Below, piece by piece: positions 12,715 to 24,630 of a stretch of 64,000 nt of DNA. The stretch comes from Ctena decussata (lineage: Eukaryota; Mollusca; Bivalvia; Lucinida; Lucinidae): NCBI GenBank assembly GCA_963989385.1, contig OZ022513.1:23253928-23317927 (forward strand). The letters run 5' to 3'. The translations under genes were made by a program, and so were the position numbers. The notes under the pieces are model-generated. The model had not been told where the DNA came from. It made no database searches and saw only the letters and a list, made by a program, of their open reading frames with translations. Position 1 is the stretch's first letter. The number at the start of each line of letters is the position of its first letter.

Positions 12715-12762
12715 TGTGCACGCGAACAAATTAACCAAATGTGCACGCGAACAAATTAACCA
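12715..12762. repeat. 24-bp direct tandem duplication
   Basis: Two adjacent copies of TGTGCACGCGAACAAATTAA plus CCAA stand in an otherwise unremarkable AT-rich stretch. No function is evident. Confidence 0.8.
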
Positions 12763-12917
12763 AGCGAGAAGGTTTCTTGATTGAAATTAAAACTGGATGT
12801 ACCTCTTCGTGCAGTTAATACGCATTCTAAACTGAAAATTCTAAAAAAAACTCACAAAAAAAAAATAAAACTTATGCAAACGCATATTCAAAATATAGCA
12901 ATACAATAAAGCTTATA

Positions 12918-13831
12918 TACGAGGGGTGTTCGAAAAGATTTGCAAATGGCGTAATTTCTTGATAACGACTATAAAGACAGAATTACTGATAGCAAAAACA
13001 CATAAAGCTATGTTATGCCTACAGAAGTTTGCAAACGCACCTATATTTTCTTAAAAGGACAAGTTTTTAACTTCTTTGAAAGAGATATACCCTGCAGGCA
13101 CGGCAGAATTCTACTTTAGTAGGCCGTAATTCATATATGAACAGTCTTTGATTTTTTTTTAATTGTTCTGCTTTAAGACAATGTCCAGACAATATTGTCC
13201 TGTAAATATGGCGGAAATTATATTTAAACTAGGTTCAGTACTGTCCCGTAAATATGTATTATCCGTATTTCATGTTATAGCAAATTCTCCCTTTCTACTA
13301 AAGTTATTATGATTTTGTCATGAAAATAAGTCTGTTAGTAATCGAAATCTTGTCAGCAAGAGCATTTGCATGGATCAGCTAAAATCTGTTAATAAATTCA
13401 AATTAATGCAAAATATGAAACTGCTACAATCTTTCAAAAATGACGTTGACGTCGATTTTAATAGCGTCATAAGAACTGCGCATTGCGTTGCAAGGAATGA
13501 CTCGATAACAGTGCCACCCTTCTAACTTTTGTATGGATAATGTGGGCAACGATGGACATGCAGTTGACAAATATATATTTTGTATTTATAACGATATTCG
13601 AATTAAGGGCCTAACACTGAAAAGATTTGACATGTAAAATTAACCCAGTGGTATGACTGGGGCCTAATAAAGTGCAATGTAAGTCAATAAGAAAAAGTGC
13701 CTATGTAATTTGTTTGGTATCATTGTAAAGACCAAATGTAGTGCTTTCAGTACATGCATAGCATTTGTACCCAGTATGCCCTTACACAAAGTTACGAGGC
13801 CATTTGCAAAACTTTTCGAACGCCCCTCGTA
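12918..13831. mobile_element. Mariner-like non-autonomous element
   Basis: A 914-bp segment bounded by TACGAGGGGTGTTCGAAAAG and its inverted partner CTTTTCGAACGCCCCTCGTA, with TA on each side (12,916-12,917 and 13,832-13,833). The inverted similarity continues inward as TTTGCAAATGGC. TACGAGGGGTGTTC-type ends and a TA target are typical of Tc1/mariner elements. No transposase frame is present, so it is an internally deleted or MITE-like derivative. Confidence 0.8.
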
Positions 13832-14567
13832 TAGTATATGTAAACTTATTTAAGAAAATGTCTTCTGTGTATGTCTCTATAAAACAAAGCCTACTTTGTA
13901 CCTCTCTTATATTTCTCTATACAGAACTTATTTCTAGAGTGATGAAGTTCTCACAAAACTCCTGAGAGTGGTGAAACAGAAGTTTCGGTTTGACCATTCC
14001 AAGGATATTTTTTGTGGATAAACTCATGAGTTTGTTTTCTTCGCGTCAAACATTTTGCACCGATGTTCTGCTTAGTATGCACTTAAGTAAGAAAAACAGA
14101 GCTATGGCCACGACATAGCGCATTTTATTTAGCAGGTCCGCTGTTACCTTTTCTAGTGCCACTGTTTATTTCTGCTAATCCAATTACCGTCGGAATCCCT
14201 GTGTACTTGGTCCCAGCTTCTTGTGTATCTTTGTGTGGCAGCATCCACTGACTGCTCCTTCTGCTGGGTACCGGCCTGTATTTAAACTCCGTGTTTGCCA
14301 GGCTGCACCCTTTACCGATCCAGTGCGCTTGCAGGGAACACAGGGACCTACAGCATTGCTCTAAAATTTTGAGACCACGTGGCGGGACGTTTTATGGAAA
14401 TTTACAGTTTTTCCCTAGCAAAACGGACTATAAAAGTTAATTATAAACTTTCTAAAATTTAGACTTTGTCTCTGTGTTTAAAACACAGTGTTGGACATTT
14501 ATATTGTTCATTTTAAACTACGGAAACCTGAGTAATTTGGAGTCTTTAAAAACTGGGATAAACGGGC

Positions 14568-15188
14568 GTGAGTATGGCATTTTCTAAACCAAATATTTTG
14601 ATAATCGGACATTCTTTCGTCCGCCGCTTGGAAGATGATATTAATTCTCCTTACAAGCCGCATTTTCATTTAAATTTTGGCTTGGAACAGTGCAGTACCT
14701 ATTTCGTTCATGAAGGCGGATGGAAAATAACTCTAAATTATGATTCAATTCTACGGGAGGTTCAAACTATATGTTCTACCGTGCCATCCCACTTCGCATC
14801 CGCGATTATTCACTTAGGCGGCAACGATCTTTGCTTAAATGAATTCAACCCCTTAGAAATTGCCAGTAAGCTTGACGATCTGGCCCTATGGCTTCAACAG
14901 GATCGGAATTAAAGTAATTTACATATATGAACTGTATACCTGTCCACGTCCGAAATTCTTGAGCCCGGACAAATACGAGACACGCCGGACTCAAACAAAT
15001 ATGTACCTATCGACATTGTTGGAGCATTCAAATCATGTCAAATTATGGAGACATAGGAGAATTTTCCACAGCCCAAACAATACATTCGCTAGGATGGGAC
15101 TCATCCCAACTGGCTCGGCATGAAAAAATTCTATGAATCTGTGAAGCGTGCTGTAATTCTCGAAACCCAAGAGGCTCAGTCGATTTAG
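14568..15188 (+). pseudogene. SGNH-hydrolase-like ORF, broken by two frame changes
   Basis: The ATG at 14,568 opens a frame (to 14,912) whose N-terminus reads NILIIGHSFVRRLEDD. That is the block I Ser motif (G-H-S) of SGNH/GDSL esterases. The Asn block follows as IHLGGNDLC. The reading then moves to the next frame (about 14,900-15,090, VIYIYELYTCPRP...) and returns to the first frame at 15,093, where DGTHPNWLG supplies the Asp-x-x-His block and the ORF ends at TAG 15,186-15,188. All catalytic blocks are visible, but no single frame holds them. Such domains are known from some retroelements, including CR1-type LINEs and some tyrosine-recombinase elements. It may belong to a relative of the element at 17.2-20.9 kb, but a 2-kb repeat field separates them. 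Confidence 0.75.
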
Positions 15189-15440
15189 CTAAGTAAGTGT
15201 GTGTGCGTGTGTATATACAAACATATATATTTATATAACAAATAATAATAGTAAATCTACTTTGTGGAAAAATATGAAAAAAAAATCCATTGAATGCGGT
15301 TTTCCTGTCTATCATAGTTTCGGGCTTAGTCTCGTTCCATAACTTGAACGCTTTGATATTCGTATATCATACTTAGCACATTGTGCAATAATATAAATTT
15401 TAACTCATACCAAAAGCATTCTGCTGGGTTATTCTCCGGA

Positions 15441-15690
15441 TGTAGCATTTGCTATTTAGTCCGCTTTTGGGTTTAGCGACATGTACATGTTTATGCAGCT
15501 AATTAGCCCACTTTTAGAGTATGGCTGTATCAGCCAGCTTAGACTTTCGACTCATATCGAAGCTTTCTGATTTTCAGGTGTAGCATTTGCTATTTAGCCC
15601 TCCTTTGGGTTTAGCGACATGTTCATGTATATGTAGCTAATTAGCCCTCTTTGGGTTTGGCTGTATCAGCCATCTTAGCCCTGTTTCTTT
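15441..15690 (+). repeat. Two direct repeats, about 138-bp period
   Basis: Each unit opens with TGTAGCATTTGCTATTTAG, continues with GGGTTTAGCGACATG, GCTAATTAGCCC and GGCTGTATCAGCCA, and is followed by the second unit from about 15,579. The units sit just downstream of the SGNH remnant. They could be part of the split direct repeats of a tyrosine-recombinase retroelement, but I could not pair them with copies elsewhere. Confidence 0.6.
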
Positions 15691-15999
15691 ATTGCTTAGA
15701 TGAGTATAGACGGTTACTGCGCTGCGGCGTATTATTGGAATTTTATTACCTTTTGGCTGTAGCTATAAATAAACGTGTAAACTATGAATAAGGTTCGTTA
15801 GCAGATAAGCAGCGAAACGAAGCTAATTTTAGCACTCTGGGCAGTAGGGAGTTTGTTTACCTTGTTCTCCAAATACTCAAGCTACTGCGTCAGAAGTACA
15901 TTATAACTTAACTCCAATTAACGTGTCATGGATGAGGTTTAACTCTCGAATTCTCACAGTACATGTATAATGAGTTACAAACATGAACTGAACAAATGA

Positions 16000-17060
16000 T
16001 CACAAATGAGTTTGATTTTTGAAGGGATCGATTAATAATAGATAAATAATAATAATAATAATAACAATAATAATACTTATAATAATAATTCAATAATATT
16101 ACATGAGTTTGATTTTGTCGAGGGATAGAATAATTAACAAATAAATAAATAAATAAATAAATAAATGCAATACACATACATAACTATATACAGAGCGCCT
16201 GTATTTAGTCGACCAATCAAATTTCAACACATATGATTAAAATAAAATGATGAAGCATATGTATTATTAATAATAATAACAATAATGAAAAAAATATATA
16301 TATTTATATAAATATCTAATAAATAAGTTTATATATATATAAAAAACTATAAAGAGCCTTATGAATTTTTGCATACGCTATAAATGAAATTGACAAAGGA
16401 AAAATTCATCTAGTTAAACAATTTTTGATCAAATTCACATGAAATATGCAGCTAAAAGGAAATGTTTGAAGAACACTTCACTCAGAACAATTCATAAATG
16501 ATAGCAAATGCACTAATGATTAAACTGATATTGTGATTATTGAATTTACGAAAGGGAAACGACGAATAATCAAATGTTCAATGAATAGATGTCTAGCTAA
16601 ATAATAAATAATTAAAATAATGATAATAATAATAATAATAATAATAGTAATAATAATAATAATCGGGAACCAATAATAAAAAGTGAGGCACCTCTCAATA
16701 TTTCAATAAATAGATGATAAATAGATAAGTAAAATGATTGTAATAATAACAACTGTACAATAATTAAAAAACAAAAACTAAAATAAATAAATAAAAACAC
16801 ACATATATATATACAAATATATGTTATATAATATTCCTTTCATTTATACACATAATTATCAGCCACATAAAAAAGAAATACATAATTAAATTGATTGATA
16901 AATAAATAATAATAAATAAATAAATGGATAAATAAATAAAAATAATCATTAAATAAATTTACTAATTAATAAATATATCAAACTAAATTAAATATATATA
17001 CATATAAACAAATAAGTGAATAAATGAATAAATTGATTTATCCATAAGTTAATAATTAAA
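16000..17060. repeat. AT-rich simple-repeat field
   Basis: About 1 kb is dominated by (AAT)n, (AAAT)n and AT-dinucleotide runs, with clear (AATA)n tracts near 16,140-16,165 and (AAT)n near 16,040-16,070 and 16,620-16,665. Predicted reverse-strand peptides here are Tyr/Leu/Ile runs caused by the repeat. No gene is seen. Confidence 0.85.
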
Positions 17061-17228
17061 CAATTAATCTAATGAAAGGGAAAAAAAAGAGGAGTCATAA
17101 TATTTATGTTATAAACAGATAAATAAACATATAAAACACCTAACACGGTGTTTAATGCGACTGTGCAGGAAATGATAAAGTAGTTAAAGAAAATACTTAG
17201 CGTTGTGCTCCACTTTTCGTTGCAGGAG

Positions 17229-18346
17229 ATGGGACCGAAGAGAAAGTCAAGGACCCAGAATTCATCACCAGACATAACGTCAGCTAAAAAGAGACGAGTG
17301 GCAACAAAGGCGACCAAGACCCATGTTGCCACAACGCCAGAGACAAACGAGAGTAATACAATAAATGTGGAAGCACTCACAGCGCAAATTACGAAACAGG
17401 TTACAGAGTCTGTTTTGACTATTCTGCAAGAATCAGGACTGCTGGCGAACAAACCCACAGTCACAGGCTCGGAAACAACACAAGCACAAAAAGGTGATGA
17501 ACATTTGAGCATACAACCACAACATTGTTACTCAGAAAGCTTGCTGCCAAATAGTGTTAATGACCTCACTTCCTCAACGTCATCGTCAGAAAAAGGGGAA
17601 AAATCCTTCCCAAATAAGCAAAAATTCGTTTCATCGCAAATTCCTTTGCATGCTACTGTATCCTTAAAGAAAAAAGAAAAAATCTGGTCTGGGGATTTCA
17701 TTGATTTATCAACTTTGCAAGATGAGGACGTTGAAGATTTGATTTTCAATATCCGAACGGGAGCCGTTAGTTCTACCACATCATCCAAAAAGAAATTCAT
17801 TTCTGTAGAACAATGGACCGATGCCTTTAATATCTTTTCCTCCGTATACCGTCTTAAATACCCGACCGAAGCGGAGGGGCTCTCGTCTTACATGGGATTA
17901 AGTAGGCAAATCGCCGATAAGAACGGCTCTTGGTATTATTACGATACGAACTTCGTCGGCTTAAGAAATCCATGAACCTTGCTTGGTCCGACGTTGAGCA
18001 CGAGTTGTTCATCATTGCGATGACTAAAAAGCAGCAGCCCTTTCGTTCCGGCCGGGACCACGACCCAAATAAACGCGCCAATAACCGCGTTAACAAAACA
18101 CGAAACAACAGAAGCTGTGATAAATTTAATAAAGGAACAACCTGCGCAGGGTGCAGTTTCCCACATGTATGCGCGGTCTGCGGAAAACCCAACCACCCGC
18201 AGTTTAAGTGTTGGTCCAGAAACAAAACGGATGGTGCAACAGACGAACAATCAAACACAAAACCTTACGCCAGCGAACACAAACCCACAAAAGCAGGTCA
18301 AACAACCACCACCCATAACAGTAAGTCATCTGCCTACCCCTGTTAA
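17229..18346 (+). pseudogene. gag-like ORF1 of the tyrosine-recombinase element
   Basis: I chose the ATG at 17,229 (MGPKRKSRTQ) over an upstream GTG. The first frame runs 248 residues to TGA at 17,973-17,975. It has a basic Lys/Arg-rich N-terminus, a Ser/Thr-rich middle and the block EQWTDAFNIFSSVYRLKYP near its end. The protein continues in another frame (about 17,945-18,346) with the Cys/His region CDKF, CAGC, HVCAVCGKPNHPQFKC (about 18,115-18,215). That is the zinc-binding tail found in ORF1 of DIRS/Ngaro elements, expected to bind nucleic acid. A one-step frameshift near 17,950 separates the halves. The pol frame overlaps its 3' end. Confidence 0.8.
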
Positions 18347-19840
18347 CTGGTATAAACTTAAACTTTGGCTTAAAGGCTACGACAGCGTGAAATTAGAAGA
18401 GCTTATTTCTGGTTTCAGATTTGGTTTTCGGTTAGGCTTTACGGGACCAAGATTTGCACGTGACGGCCCAAACTTGCAGTCTGCGTTATCGAATGAAGAA
18501 ATTGTGAACCACAAAATCCAAGCCAAACTACGGGCAGGCAGGATCGCTGGACCATTTAGAGATAAACCGTTTAAAAATTTCAGAGTTTCTCCCTTAGGCA
18601 TAGTTCCCAAAAAATCTCCGGGTGAATATAGATTAATTCATCATTTGTCCTGGCCTCGCACGTCTGACTCGTCTGTTAACGATGGCATATCCCCTGAATT
18701 TGCGCATGTTAAATATTCTGGCATTCAGGAAGCCAAAGTAAAGATTAAGATAATCGGAAAAGGTTGTTTTCTAGCGAAGACTGATGTTAAATCTGCTTTT
18801 CGCATTGTGCCGGTTCATCCGGACGACTATGAACTACTTGGTTTCTACTGGGAAGGATGTTACTATTATGACAAGTGTCTAGCATTTGGGGCCAGTTCTA
18901 GTTGTAGAATTTTTGAGCTATTATAAGTTCAGCTTTGGAATGGATTGCTATTCATAAATTAGGCTGCAAAGCCATGGTCCACATCCTAGATGGATGACTT
19001 CTTGTGGATTGACAAAACTTACGGCGAATGTATGCAAATTCTTGGGGCGTTTTTACGAATGTGTAAATCTGTCGGTGTTCCAATTGCAGAGAATAAAACA
19101 TTTCCAGCCCATACTACGATGACTTTTGTTGGCATCTCGTTGGATACACTACGCATGGAGTCCAGCCTACCATTGGACAAGTTCTCAAAAGCAAAAACGC
19201 TTCCGTCAAATTTCCTTAGCAGACAATCTTGCAAACTAAGAGAACTGCAATCATTGATAGGCTTTCTGAATTTTTGCTGCTCGGTTATAACATGTGGTAG
19301 AGCATTTTTACGTCGGCTAATTGACCTTACAATAGGGGTATCTCAGCTTCATTTTCATATTCGTTTAACAAAAGTAGTGAAAGCTGATCTCCAACTCTGG
19401 CTCTCATTTCTCGAAAACTATAATGGCAAGTCCATGTTCATAAACGACAAATTCCCCAGTAACGAGACACTTTGCTTGCATACAGACAGCGCCAAATCTT
19501 TAGGATATGGAGCCGTGTATAGTAACTACTGGTTTTACGGTCCCTTTCCGTCGGAATGGAAAACATTTAACATCACATTTCTAGAGCTTTATCCCATAGT
19601 TGTAGCTGTTCATATATGGGCAAAAATTTTGAAAAATCACAGTATTTTGTTTTTCACAGATAATTTAGCACTGGTCTCTGTCATTAATGGTCAGACGTCA
19701 AAAGACAAAGACATCATGAAGTTGCTCCGTGTTCTCGTTCTCTCGTGCATGCAAAACAATATTATATTCCAAGCTAAACATATTTTAGGCACAAGAAATG
19801 TGTTGGCAGACAGCCTTTCTCGATTGCAGGTAGGAACGTT
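18300..19840 (+). pseudogene. Reverse transcriptase and RNase H of the tyrosine-recombinase element
   Basis: The RT begins near 18,300. It shows the substrate block NFRVSPLGIVPKKSPGEYRL, motif A KTDVKSAFRIVPVHPDD (18,775-18,830), motif B CLAFGASSSCRIFE, and motif C ILDDFLWI, the YxDD equivalent, at about 18,980-19,005. The frame breaks just before TAA at 18,924-18,926 and again inside motif C, where an extra GATG splits the two Asp residues; after this the original frame resumes. RNase H follows with LHTDSAKSLGYGAVY, LELYPIVVAVHIW, FFTDNLALVSVIN and HILGTRNVLADSLSR, so the D-E-D-D set is complete. In life it would copy element RNA to DNA and remove the template. The breaks make this copy inactive. 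Confidence 0.88.
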
Positions 19841-19923
19841 TCGACAATTAAGCCCAAACAGCAGAGCACAGCCGGAACAGCTTCCCCTGCATTTGCTACC
19901 AGAGAACTTTCTGAAGACATCAG

Positions 19924-20850
19924 GTTACTGCTGAGTTCAGCGGTTGCCGCAAGCACCGCAGCCACGTATAGACGAGCTTGGAAAACGTTTAATGACTTCA
20001 GCACGATCGTGTATGCATAGGTATTGCAGCCGCCCATTGATGTTAGTGTTATATGTGGATTTATTGCCTACCTTCAACATAAAGGGTACTCCCCTAAAAA
20101 TATGTCCACTTTTCTATCCGCAGTAAGTTACTCCCATAAAATTCTGGATCATCCGGACCCAACATCGGCCTTTATTGTGAGCAAATTAATAGCTGGCGCA
20201 TATCGCATTAGACCGAGCTTTGATACTCGCTTTCCAATTACTGTCGCAATTTTGGATCAAATAGTTAGAGCTGTAAACCACACAACTGATGGAATGTACG
20301 ATCAATGTCTGTACAAGGCAATGTTCCTGTTCGCTTTCAATACATTTGCCCGTATTGGGGAACTTACATCTCCCGGAAATAACGTCTTGCAGCTCAAAGG
20401 CATCATATTCGAGGGCGAGAAGCTTAGCCATTCAGTTACAGTTACATTTAACAACTTCAAACATAACTTGTGCGTCAAACCTCATACTATCAGTTTCTAT
20501 GCGGGTCCATCCGAAATTTCGGCCGTGCTAGCGTTAAAAAATTTCTTACAAAAACGCGGTTCACAACCAGGCCCCTTATTTTGTTCTGTGTTAAATCAGC
20601 CTTTACCGCGGTCAACTTTCGATTCTCAGCTCCGCCGTTGCTTACGGTTTTGTAATTTAGACACCAAACACTATAAAGGACATAGTTTTAGGATTGGAGC
20701 TGCGACATATAGGGCAGAACAAGGGGACAGCGATGCGCAAATTCGTTATTTCTGGCTATATTTTGGTTTACTTTTTACAGCTAAAGTTTCTTCGGGGTAT
20801 GAAAATGATCTTTTTCAGACGTAGTGATATGTTGACATTCGCAAACCGCA
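19924..20850 (+). pseudogene. Tyrosine recombinase of the retroelement, broken
   Basis: The N-terminal core-binding part reads SSAVAASTAATYRRAWKTF from about 19,930, meets one in-frame TAG at 20,018-20,020 and then runs openly to 20,824. The first catalytic Arg lies in FARIGELTSPGNN (about 20,347), and the H-x-x-R box is GHSFRIGAATYRAEQG (about 20,680). After DAQIR comes an in-frame stretch of about 14 residues unlike the usual short LGRW-type segment. The expected catalytic Tyr (YVDIR) falls just after two adjacent stops, TAG TGA at 20,822-20,827. Members insert a circular cDNA by site-specific recombination; this copy cannot. Confidence 0.85.
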
Positions 20851-21060
20851 TGGCGAGCAGTAGGCTTAGTAATGTAAACTAACTGCATGCAACAGGCCTG
20901 AGAATCATGAGTACTCCATAATTTGTGTTTACCCAGTAACAGAAACGGCTAGTAAAAACAATCAAATCTATGTCGTTTATATCACTAGTGGATTCTTTTT
21001 TCAAAAATGTCGTTGACACATTCATGAAAGTTGTTTAAAGCAGTAATCCTGCTCAAAACG

Positions 21061-21103
21061 ACACATTTTATTTATTTATTTATTCATTTATTTATTTATT
21101 AAA
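21061..21103. repeat. (TTTA)n microsatellite
   Basis: About ten TTTA units with one TTCA variant lie downstream of the recombinase remnant. Confidence 0.9.
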
Positions 21104-22182
21104 ACGAATGTTAACTTAATTATTTTAGCGTTTTAGAAAGCTTAAAAGTCATAAAGCAGATGAAAACTTGTTCAGTTAGTGTGTAAACTGAGTTGAGTAA
21201 TACAGATACTGTACATGCTCCTGTATGTATTATTTTTTTTTCGGCAAACAAAACAGGCTGACACTAATGCCAAAAGTATCACTACTGCTTGTAAATGGGT
21301 CCTGAAGTGAATGGAAATCGGATCACATGTAATAATGGTTTTACTCGGATAAAAAAATCTATACAAGGATTTTGAGAAAATATGAAATTTGGACAGGAAT
21401 ACTGCTTTAACCTCACGTAAAAACATTTTATAGTAAATTGACACAAAGCATGCGAGTACACAACGATCAGGATTCAACACATTCGAGTTCTACATCCTGC
21501 CCTAAACGGGAAAGGACAGCGATTGGGACGGCCCAAGAAGCAAACTAGAACAAGCGAAAAGCTAAGAGGGTAGCAATTTCCCAGCAGCTGGACATGACGT
21601 TAAATAAAGAACAAGAAAAGCCAAAAAAAGGAGAAAGCCAATGGAAGATGACACCTATAAAAAGCTAAAGCAGGGCACCTCAGATGGCCATGAGGCTGTC
21701 CTTAATAATAAAATAAAGCCAAAGACCAATAGAAGGCCATCGAACGATGAGACCTATCACAAACCAAAACAGTGCACCGCCTTGGAATGGTCATTGATAT
21801 TTTACTGGGGCCTAAACCGGGTTATACGAGCATCCCCCCCCCCTTCCCCCCACGCCCAAGGTTCTCATATTATTCATAAAATGCCACATATTCTTTCGAA
21901 ATGTTGTTGTTATATCGGTTAAGTCGTTGTCCGTCCGTTCATATTTCAAATGAATTGAAAAGTATAAGTGTACATGCAATGACAAAAGCTTTATGAAACA
22001 AAATGACCCTCGTCCTTTTTCCCGTCTCCATTCCGTTGTAGTACATCCCATCACCTAAAATGTTTGTTTGCTGCGTTGCACATCAAATGGTCCTAAAGGA
22101 CGTGTACAAGAATCTTAATTGCACTATGCTGAAGTATGGGAAGACATTTTCTGGTTAATACATGTAACACAGCATTGGAAAC

Positions 22183-22408
22183 CAGGGGCCGTATTCATAA
22201 AGCCACTTAAGTCGTTGCTATGCGGTTGCTAAGGCTAATATCTATAAAGGAGATTCCCTATAACTATGAAATTTGGTCTGCAGGAACAGTCTTTGTAAGA
22301 CTGTTCCTCCAGAGCAAATTTCATAGTTGTAGGGATTCTCCTTCAAAGAAATTTAGCCTTAGCAACAGCATAGCAACCACTTAAGTCGTTTTATGAATAC
22401 GGCCCCAG
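22183..22408. mobile_element. Palindromic MITE, CAGGGGCCGT ends
   Basis: A 226-bp near-perfect palindrome with ends CAGGGGCCGTATTCATAAA and TTTATGAATACGGCCCCAG; the arms continue through AAGTCGTTGCTATGCGGTTG and AGGAGATTCCCTATAACTAT. The apex lies around 22,295. The CAGGGG-type end suggests hAT, but no 8-bp duplication is visible. Non-coding. Confidence 0.85.
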
Positions 22409-22801
22409 CTCTATTGAAGCTATATGAAATGTTAACGCTATTCTTAGACTTATGTACTTTTGTCTTTGCTTTCATGCACTTTTTCGTCTAAATTCTATTA
22501 ATCGACTTTTACAAATTAGTAAATGTGTCCTGACTTGAGACGCTTTAATATTAAAAGAAAAGAAAATCTTCTAGGACAAAGCATTATGTCTTCAAGCTTG
22601 CATTTATTTGGTCTCACTTACGTGTACTTGTACTTTAGATTTCCTTTTAATGCAGATAAAGAACACGTGTCCGAAACGCGTATTATATAATCCATTGGTC
22701 GACTAAGACAGAATAACCTCAGATAATAGAATATGAATTTGTAAAAAATTAACAGGAGAAAGAATCAGTGACTAGATTTTTATAATGTTAGTAAAATAAA
22801 C

Positions 22802-23158
22802 AATTTTATCCTTCGGTATCGCATCTGAGAGTGTGATAAAGCCATGCAACAGAAACGATAATCAACTAATGGATTTAATATGCAAATAACGTCGTACATA
22901 TACATCATTCGTTGACGTCCATTAAAGCGTCGCGTTTTCTAATGGCGTAATCCTGACGTTTTAGTGAAAAAATTGCCAATAAAATACATGTTAGTGTCAT
23001 TTGCTAAATAAAATCTTACATTCGTGCTCCTGTATTATTGGCATTATTAAACTCGTTGGGGAAATCCAATATGATGCTCGGCATAGCCTCGCGTCTTATC
23101 TTTTTCCCCAACTCGTTTGATAACTTCAAGAATACATAAGCACTCTGGTAAGATCCTC
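22802..23158 (-). repeat. Hairpin-head repeat family, copy 1 (reverse)
   Basis: This is the reverse-orientation member of a three-copy family (also 27,779-28,136 and 52,699-53,047). One end, here the right, is a hairpin of about 65-bp arms centred on GCTCGGCATAGCCTCGC. The remaining 220 bp form a single-copy tail containing CGTCGC/GACGT words and the TAATGGATTTAATATGCAAAT block. It lacks terminal inverted repeats over the whole length, so it is not an ordinary MITE. Non-coding. Confidence 0.75.
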
Positions 23159-23760
23159 TATTTCTAACGTAATGCACTGCGAAAGACAGTCGTGCTTGTG
23201 CATGCCTCACGCTCACCAAAGAACTAATTGTTTTGTAAATGCATCAGAAAGCAGTGCTACGCTGTGTGTATACAACATTTAATGTTCAGGCAAAATTAAG
23301 CCATTTTCGCCAGTGAACTTTCCTATCCTTATGATTTAGATGGGATGAAATGTCACTTTAGTGGTGTCCGTTATATTTATTTTATTTATTATTTCTTCAT
23401 ATATCCATTTATTGTCTATTAAATAGAAACTGCTGTAAGTTTCATTCAAGCGAAGCAGACACGGAACAGACGCCGCGTTCGGTGGCGTCTGATCTGGGTC
23501 TGCACTGTTTGCCTCTGTCTATTTCTTGGGACGCTTATCATTAATAGGTTAAGCCACTGTCCGTTTCAGGGCAGATACTTCTAACCGGTAGCATTTTTGC
23601 TGTAATTCTAAAATTAAAATGGCGTATTTATCCAGCCTGCTTCCTGCTTTATATTCAAAGTAGGTAGAAAAAGATGTTTTACATGTTTTAGATATACTCT
23701 ATCATGTTTTTATGTGTTGTAATGACGTACAAGTCCTCTGGGTCAGAATACATATAGCTG

Positions 23761-24630
23761 AGCAGATATATGAAATAATTGTGCACTTTTTGATAAAAGG
23801 ATGAAATTTGGCGCAATGCTAGACTAGACAAAGCTATTCTAAGCATTTTCAGGGTGTAGGCTAAGCCGGAAAATTCCATCTATGGCGGCCATATTGAATT
23901 TCAAAATGGCCGCCGTTGAAATTGCAATTTTGACAAACAAAATCGGAAATCATTAGAAAGGCCAGTTATGTGTTTCTGATAATGTTTAGCTAACTGATAA
24001 TGTTTAGCTAAACTTTCACCATGATTTTCTCTTTTCTGTTATTTGGCATTTCTGATCTTTGCTACTGGGTGCAGACATGACACAAATCGATAATTACATG
24101 TTTGTAAGTATGGAAATGGAATACAGTGAATCACAATTCCTCACCAACTGGTGAAGAAAACCTTTCAAATTATCATTGTTTTGCAGACTGAATTCTTTTT
24201 CCAGTGAATAACACTTGTGAACTGGGTGACGATATCAATTCTTCTACTTGTTTAATTTTCTTGTTGCTTTAGTCTACATAATAAATCATTATAGGTTTAT
24301 AGGCTTTACACATTGTCAGATTGTACAGGTATAAATCAACACAATTCTAATAAGAACTTCTGCAAACACTACTCTCTAGTGTTCCTCCATTTGACAGGGG
24401 GACTTTTGTCAGCTCAAAGTCTATGTAAAATGTATTGGTCTCTGATCAGTATAAAACTCACCTATAAGGCAGACGCCATTTTGAAAAATCAAGATGGCCG
24501 CCGAACAAGACAAGATTCAGCTTGGCACTTACCCTGAAAATTCATATATTGGTCCAATCTATGTTCCGATTTCATGCTTTTATCAAAAAGTGCACAATTC
24601 GGCCAAAATTTGTTACATATCTGCCCTGCT
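23761..24630. mobile_element. 870-bp element with long (~150 bp) inverted ends
   Basis: The left arm (AGCAGATATATG ... TTGTGCACTTTTTGATAAAA ... ATTTTCAGGGTG ... GGCGGCCAT) is mirrored at the right (ATGGCCGCC ... CTGAAAATTCATAT ... TTTTATCAAAAAGTGCACAA ... CATATCTGCCCTGCT). The arms are diverged but collinear. The middle 550 bp is AT-rich without an ORF over 75 codons. It is probably a non-autonomous DNA transposon; the superfamily is unknown. Confidence 0.7.

Larger units (their letters stand above)
17229..20850 (+). mobile_element. Decayed tyrosine-recombinase (DIRS/Ngaro-type) retrotransposon
   Basis: Four consecutive coding remnants on one strand have the order gag-like, reverse transcriptase, RNase H, tyrosine recombinase, which defines the DIRS/Ngaro order of retroelements. 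They lack an aspartic protease and an integrase. At least four frame breaks or stops interrupt it, so it is dead. Ends were not found: no LTRs are seen, as expected for this order, and the split or inverted terminal repeats could not be located by eye. Individual coding parts are listed separately. Confidence 0.9.

Noticed and set aside
16612..16800. Leu/Tyr-rich reverse ORFs in 15.9-16.8 kb
   Set aside because: Encoded by (AAT)n and (AAAT)n repeats.
21480..21800. Possible transposon protein remnant (Lys/Arg-rich reading near 21,500-21,780)
   Set aside because: The reading has only low-complexity Lys/Gln/Arg content and no family motif, so no call was made.
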